Of a DNA stretch of 9,853 bases, positions 7,272-9,853 are shown piece after piece (positions within the stretch are counted from its first letter, which is position 1; each line of letters begins with the position of its first letter). Below the pieces are notes generated by a model. That model worked only from the letters and a program-made list of their open reading frames with translations, searched no databases and was not told the origin of the DNA. Made by a program: the position numbers and the translations under genes. Source of the DNA: Roseivirga sp. UBA6061 (GTDB lineage Bacteria > Bacteroidota > Bacteroidia > Cytophagales > Cyclobacteriaceae). The stretch covers positions 1-9,853 of the forward strand of contig DIYF01000168.1 in assembly GCA_002427745.1 (NCBI GenBank), given 5' to 3'.

Positions 7272-7468
7272 AGGGCTATTGGTTTAATGAATGGCAGGGT
7301 TTGTTTCCTATGAATATCTCCATTTTCATCGATGAATCATCTCAACATTTTCAAGGGGTCAGTTATTTCAGACAGAAAATCAGACTTAATCGACTTACGG
7401 ATGTATTGTGCCTTTATGATACATCACCATGGCTGCGGCTCACCTTCAGGGTTTTGAGTTCACCTTTC
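7272..7468. other. Non-coding leader region of the lipoprotein gene
   Basis: These 197 bp separate the lipoprotein start (7269-7271) from the tandem repeats. I see no gene and no convincing TAnnTTTG promoter on the minus strand. Bases 7441-7453 (CACCTTCAGGGTT) resemble the repeat's CACCCTCAGGGTC and may be a decayed fourth hairpin arm, but the partner arm is missing. Confidence 0.5.
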
Positions 7469-7474
7469 ACCCAC

Positions 7475-7504
7475 CCTCAGGGTCTCTTGTAAAGGACCCT
7501 GAGG
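7475..7504. repeat. Start hairpin of repeat unit 1
   Basis: CCTCAGGGTC (7475-7484) and GACCCTGAGG (7495-7504) are perfect 10-bp inverted arms around the loop TCTTGTAAAG. The left arm is itself nearly self-complementary (ACCCT-C-AGGGT). Confidence 0.85.
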
Positions 7505-7568
7505 TCTCTGTCTTTAAGTCGCATCTGAAAGACAAGGCTGAGTTTAGTCTTATGGCCTGTTCGTTGAC

Positions 7569-7607
7569 CTGTCAGAGACTGCCGCGCTTTGCTCGCAGTG
7601 ACGACAG
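7569..7607. repeat. REP-like nested hairpin in repeat unit 1
   Basis: The outer arms are CTGTC (7569-7573) and GACAG (7603-7607). The inner arms are ACTGC and GCAGT, closing on a GC-rich apex (CGCGCTTTGCTC). The reverse complement reads as a TCACTGCGAGC-AAGC-like motif, which resembles a dispersed intergenic palindrome known from many bacterial genomes. Confidence 0.6.
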
Positions 7608-7670
7608 TATCCACAATCAGAGTATGCTACCTAATACATGAGCGGAGATTCTTTATCCACTCTAACCCAC

Positions 7671-7700
7671 CCTCAGGGTCTCTTGCAAAGGACCCTGAGG
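7671..7700. repeat. Start hairpin of repeat unit 2
   Basis: CCTCAGGGTC (7671-7680) and GACCCTGAGG (7691-7700) are perfect 10-bp arms. The loop TCTTGCAAAG differs from unit 1 by one base, while the arms are unchanged. Confidence 0.85.
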
Positions 7701-7758
7701 TCTCTTAGTAGCATCTGAAAGACAAGGCTGAGTTTAGTCTCATCGCCTGCCCGTTTAC

Positions 7759-7797
7759 CTGTCAGAGACTGCCGTGCTTCGCTCGCAGTGACGACAG
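7759..7797. repeat. REP-like nested hairpin in repeat unit 2
   Basis: The outer arms are CTGTC (7759-7763) and GACAG (7793-7797); the inner arms are ACTGC and GCAGT. The two differences from unit 1 (CGTGCTTCGC against CGCGCTTTGC) lie in the apex, so the paired arms are conserved between copies. Confidence 0.6.
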
Positions 7798-7860
7798 TAT
7801 CGGCAATCAGAGTGTGCTGCCTAATACATTATCGGAGATTCTTTATCCACTCTAACCCAC

Positions 7861-7890
7861 CCTCAGGGTCTCTTGTAAAGGCCCCTGAGG
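7861..7890. repeat. Start hairpin of the partial third repeat, just past the DUF5916 stop
   Basis: CCTCAGGGTC (7861-7870) pairs with GCCCCTGAGG (7881-7890), with one mismatch relative to the other copies. It lies about 30 bp beyond the minus-strand stop of the DUF5916 gene. It could act as a 3'-end structure for that transcript, although no T-run follows. Confidence 0.75.
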
Positions 7891-7919
7891 TACTGAATCA
7901 GGAAGGTCAGCTCTGAGAG

Positions 7920-9853
7920 TTATCGGAAAAAAGTATACATATACTTGAGTAAAAACACCTGTTGGCTGGAGCGGGGAAGTATGGGTATTTCTCTTTCTGT
8001 TTGGGTGTTAAAGTTTTCATTATAAACCAGGTAGAGGTCGTGCCCATCGCGAAAATTATAGCGGATGCGGGCATTGTTAAAGATGGTTTTGGAATTGCTG
8101 TTATACTGCCAGGTGAAGCTTCCGGAAAGATGCAGATTAAGAGCAGCTTCTAACTTTACCTGCCCCACATGAAGCCATTCTTTGCCCGACCCTACATGAG
8201 TGAGGTCAATGTAATTGGCCCGCCACCTGGCAGAGAGATTGATGTTTTCATTCAGGTTAAAGCTCGGACTATATGTCATGGTCAGTCGCCTGCCACCATA
8301 GAAGCTGCCTGCTTCTAGTCTGGCCCTGTGACCAAACCTGCGCTGGGCAGCCGGATAAAAACCAAGGAAGGCATAGTGAAAAAAATACCTGCCCGCAGGC
8401 ACTTCCAGCTTATCCGAAAAACGTAGGGGTTGTTCCAGTTGCTGTAGTTCCCGCACGTGAGAAACGTCAAAGCTGTTTCCGTTAAAAGCCGTGGCTTCCC
8501 AGCCGGAAAAGTTGTACCAGGTCTCGAAGTTACCGCTGCTGGCGGCCCAGTATTTGTCACTGGTTAGTAAGGTCCATTTTACATATTGAAATTTACCTTC
8601 ACCTGCCTGATTGTATTTGCCATGCTGAAGCTGTACAAAGTTATTGTGGAAATTTTGTCTGCCCAGAAAGCCCATGCCGGGGTTGAAGTCAGGAGCTGAA
8701 TAGTTGTAATTCAGAGCGTATAACCAGCCTTCTCCTACCTGTCTGCGCAGCTCTGAGGCAAAGCGAATGTTGTTCAAAAAACCACTGCCTTGTTCCTCTG
8801 AATCTGAGGAGTATGCCAGGGTAGATACGAAATAGGTTTCACCCTTTACATTCAAAAAGGCATCAGTAGCAAAGGCCGTATTGTGATAACCCGACCGGCT
8901 GCGGTGTGTACCCATAAATCCTATGAACGAACGGTTGTTAAGCACTTTGCGTCTGAGCCTTGCCACACTGAAGTTTTCCGAAGGCAGATCGGTATCATGG
9001 GAAGTGGTACTTTCCGTCTGAATAGAAAGAGCACCCACTTCCCATTTGGCCAGCTGGCCATTGAGTCGCGCACCACCAATAATAGGGGCCAGGTTTCCCT
9101 GAAAAATGCCAATGTTACGGCTGTAGAAGAGCTGAGAGGTGACACCCATACCCACTTCATAGAGACCGGCCTGCTCCTGGAAAAACCTGCGCTTTTCCGG
9201 AAAGAAGAGCGAGAAGCGGGAAATGTTGATCTGCTGATCATCGGCTTCTACCTGTGCAAAATCGGTATTGAGGGTGAGGTCCAGGGTGATGTTGGAACTC
9301 AACCCATAGCGGACGTCCAGGCCTACCTCACGTGTGAAAGCAGATTGCCTTTCATAGGCACTTTGGTCATTATTGAGTGTCTGGCTACGGTTGCTGCCGG
9401 CCAGCAGATAGGGGGTGACCAACAGTTGCCTTCGGGTGTTAAGCCCTTCAAAAACGACAGGTCTTTTGATAGAAGGTTTCATCATAGAGGAATTGACCTC
9501 CTGTGGCATAGCCGGGAATACATAAAGTTCATATCGGTCATTGATGGTTCTGGCAGCACTGATAGCTGAATAGACCTTCCCGTTCTGTTCGCGAAAGCGA
9601 AGGTTACTCAGTGGTATTTTCATCTCCAGCGACCACCCATCGGGGAGCATATGGGTTTCACCTTCCCACAACATGTCATAGGTACCGTTAAAGGTGGAAT
9701 TACCCAGCTCTACCGCATCGTTGGCTACCGTCATATCGAAGCGGCTACCCGATGGATAGATGGAGAAAACAGAGGCATTTTGCTTGCTGAAGGCGGCATC
9801 GATATGGAAAGTAAAGAAGTCGTCTCCATTCCATCCATCACGCACCAGGTTGC
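7920..9853 (-). CDS. DUF5916 / CBM9-like outer-membrane beta-barrel protein, 5' end cut by window
   Basis: The frame is open from the right edge to a TAA at 7920-7922, giving about 644 visible residues; the N terminus lies outside. A GTG at 9843-9845 could be mistaken for a start, but the preceding codons (Asn-Leu) stay in frame and the visible sequence begins inside a domain. The first part (RDGWNGDDFFTFHIDAAF, then SIYPSGSRFDMTVANDA and WSLEMKIPLSNLRF) is the end of a carbohydrate-binding family 9-like domain. The remainder is DUF5916, recognised by LDLTLNTDFAQVEADDQQIN, SLFFPEKRRFFQEQAGLYEVG, QLFYSRNIG and PIIGGARLNG, followed by alternating beta-strand segments. It ends FLLKYMYTFFR with a terminal aromatic strand typical of outer-membrane barrels. 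Such proteins are widespread in Bacteroidota; a role in binding or uptake is plausible but unproven. Confidence 0.93.
   Translation of the reverse strand, partial: NLVRDGWNGDDFFTFHIDAAFSKQNASVFSIYPSGSRFDMTVANDAVELGNSTFNGTYDMLWEGETHMLPDGWSLEMKIPLSNLRFREQNGKVYSAISAARTINDRYELYVFPAMPQEVNSSMMKPSIKRPVVFEGLNTRRQLLVTPYLLAGSNRSQTLNNDQSAYERQSAFTREVGLDVRYGLSSNITLDLTLNTDFAQVEADDQQINISRFSLFFPEKRRFFQEQAGLYEVGMGVTSQLFYSRNIGIFQGNLAPIIGGARLNGQLAKWEVGALSIQTESTTSHDTDLPSENFSVARLRRKVLNNRSFIGFMGTHRSRSGYHNTAFATDAFLNVKGETYFVSTLAYSSDSEEQGSGFLNNIRFASELRRQVGEGWLYALNYNYSAPDFNPGMGFLGRQNFHNNFVQLQHGKYNQAGEGKFQYVKWTLLTSDKYWAASSGNFETWYNFSGWEATAFNGNSFDVSHVRELQQLEQPLRFSDKLEVPAGRYFFHYAFLGFYPAAQRRFGHRARLEAGSFYGGRRLTMTYSPSFNLNENINLSARWRANYIDLTHVGSGKEWLHVGQVKLEAALNLHLSGSFTWQYNSNSKTIFNNARIRYNFRDGHDLYLVYNENFNTQTEREIPILPRSSQQVFLLKYMYTFFR

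Larger units (their letters stand above)
7469..7891. repeat. Tandem array of two ~190-bp repeat units plus a partial third
   Basis: Unit 1 spans 7469-7664 (196 bp), unit 2 spans 7665-7854 (190 bp), and a third copy breaks off after its first hairpin at about 7891. All begin ACCCACCCTCAGGGTC. Units 1 and 2 end identically with a shared stretch ending CTTTATCCACTCTA. By eye they differ by roughly 14-16 substitutions and one 6-bp length difference near 7509-7520 (TGTCTTTAAGTC against TTAGT). Each unit contains a start hairpin and each full unit a second REP-like hairpin, listed separately. Frames across the array show no conserved protein and the length is not preserved in codons, so it is non-coding. 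It lies downstream of the DUF5916 gene and upstream of the lipoprotein gene. Confidence 0.9.

Noticed and set aside
7429..7641. A 70-codon plus-strand open frame entering the repeat array
   Set aside because: The frame is not preserved in the second repeat unit, the unit lengths are not multiples of three, and the translation has no recognisable features.
7469..7891. CRISPR array
   Set aside because: The spacers between hairpins are about 160 bp, similar to each other, and there are only three hairpins; no cas genes are present.
8883..9569. A 228-codon plus-strand open frame
   Set aside because: It lies entirely antisense to the well-supported DUF5916 coding sequence and its translation shows no domain pattern; it is a shadow frame.
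9843..9845. GTG as the start codon of the DUF5916 gene
   Set aside because: The frame continues upstream to the window edge, and the sequence at this point is inside a CBM9-like domain, so the true start is outside the window.

Overview
The window reads as a chromosomal segment of a Bacteroidota bacterium, most likely from the Cytophagales or a related marine or soil lineage. This rests on protein families, not on any marker gene. The families are a LytS/LytTR-type two-component pair, several small Bacteroidota-style lipoproteins, an exported DinB-fold protein, a TolB-propeller S9 peptidase, a DUF1349 protein and a DUF5916 outer-membrane barrel. Strong Shine-Dalgarno sequences are mostly absent, which also fits. 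The exact genus cannot be read from the sequence.

Layout: a 3'-truncated DinB-family gene runs leftward at 1-571. A 362-bp divergent intergenic region (572-933) holds a large nested inverted repeat and one weak small-ORF candidate. A two-gene rightward operon follows, a sensor histidine kinase (934-1959) and a LytTR response regulator (1956-2720) overlapping by 4 bp. A hairpin/T-tract terminator (about 2775-2820) separates it from leftward genes. All remaining genes are on the minus strand: a small lipoprotein (2825-3169), a monoheme cytochrome c lipoprotein (3371-3973), an S9 prolyl-oligopeptidase-type enzyme (4137-6059) translationally coupled to an upstream DUF1349 gene (6056-6643), an unrecognised lipoprotein (6717-7271), and the C-terminal part of a DUF5916 / CBM9-like barrel protein (7920 to the window edge).

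The least ordinary part is the 648-bp gene-free interval 7272-7919. It carries two tandem copies of a 190-196 bp unit plus the first part of a third (7469-7891). Each unit opens with a 10-bp-arm stem-loop, and each full unit also contains a second, REP-like nested hairpin. No known defence system, mobile element with a transposase, CRISPR array, tRNA or rRNA is visible.

Functionally this is a mixed housekeeping/accessory neighbourhood with no single pathway. The two-component pair is complete and self-contained. DUF1349 plus S9 peptidase forms a coupled operon. Most other products carry export or lipoprotein signals, so the region is rich in envelope proteins. No link between the regulator pair and its neighbours can be shown from sequence alone.
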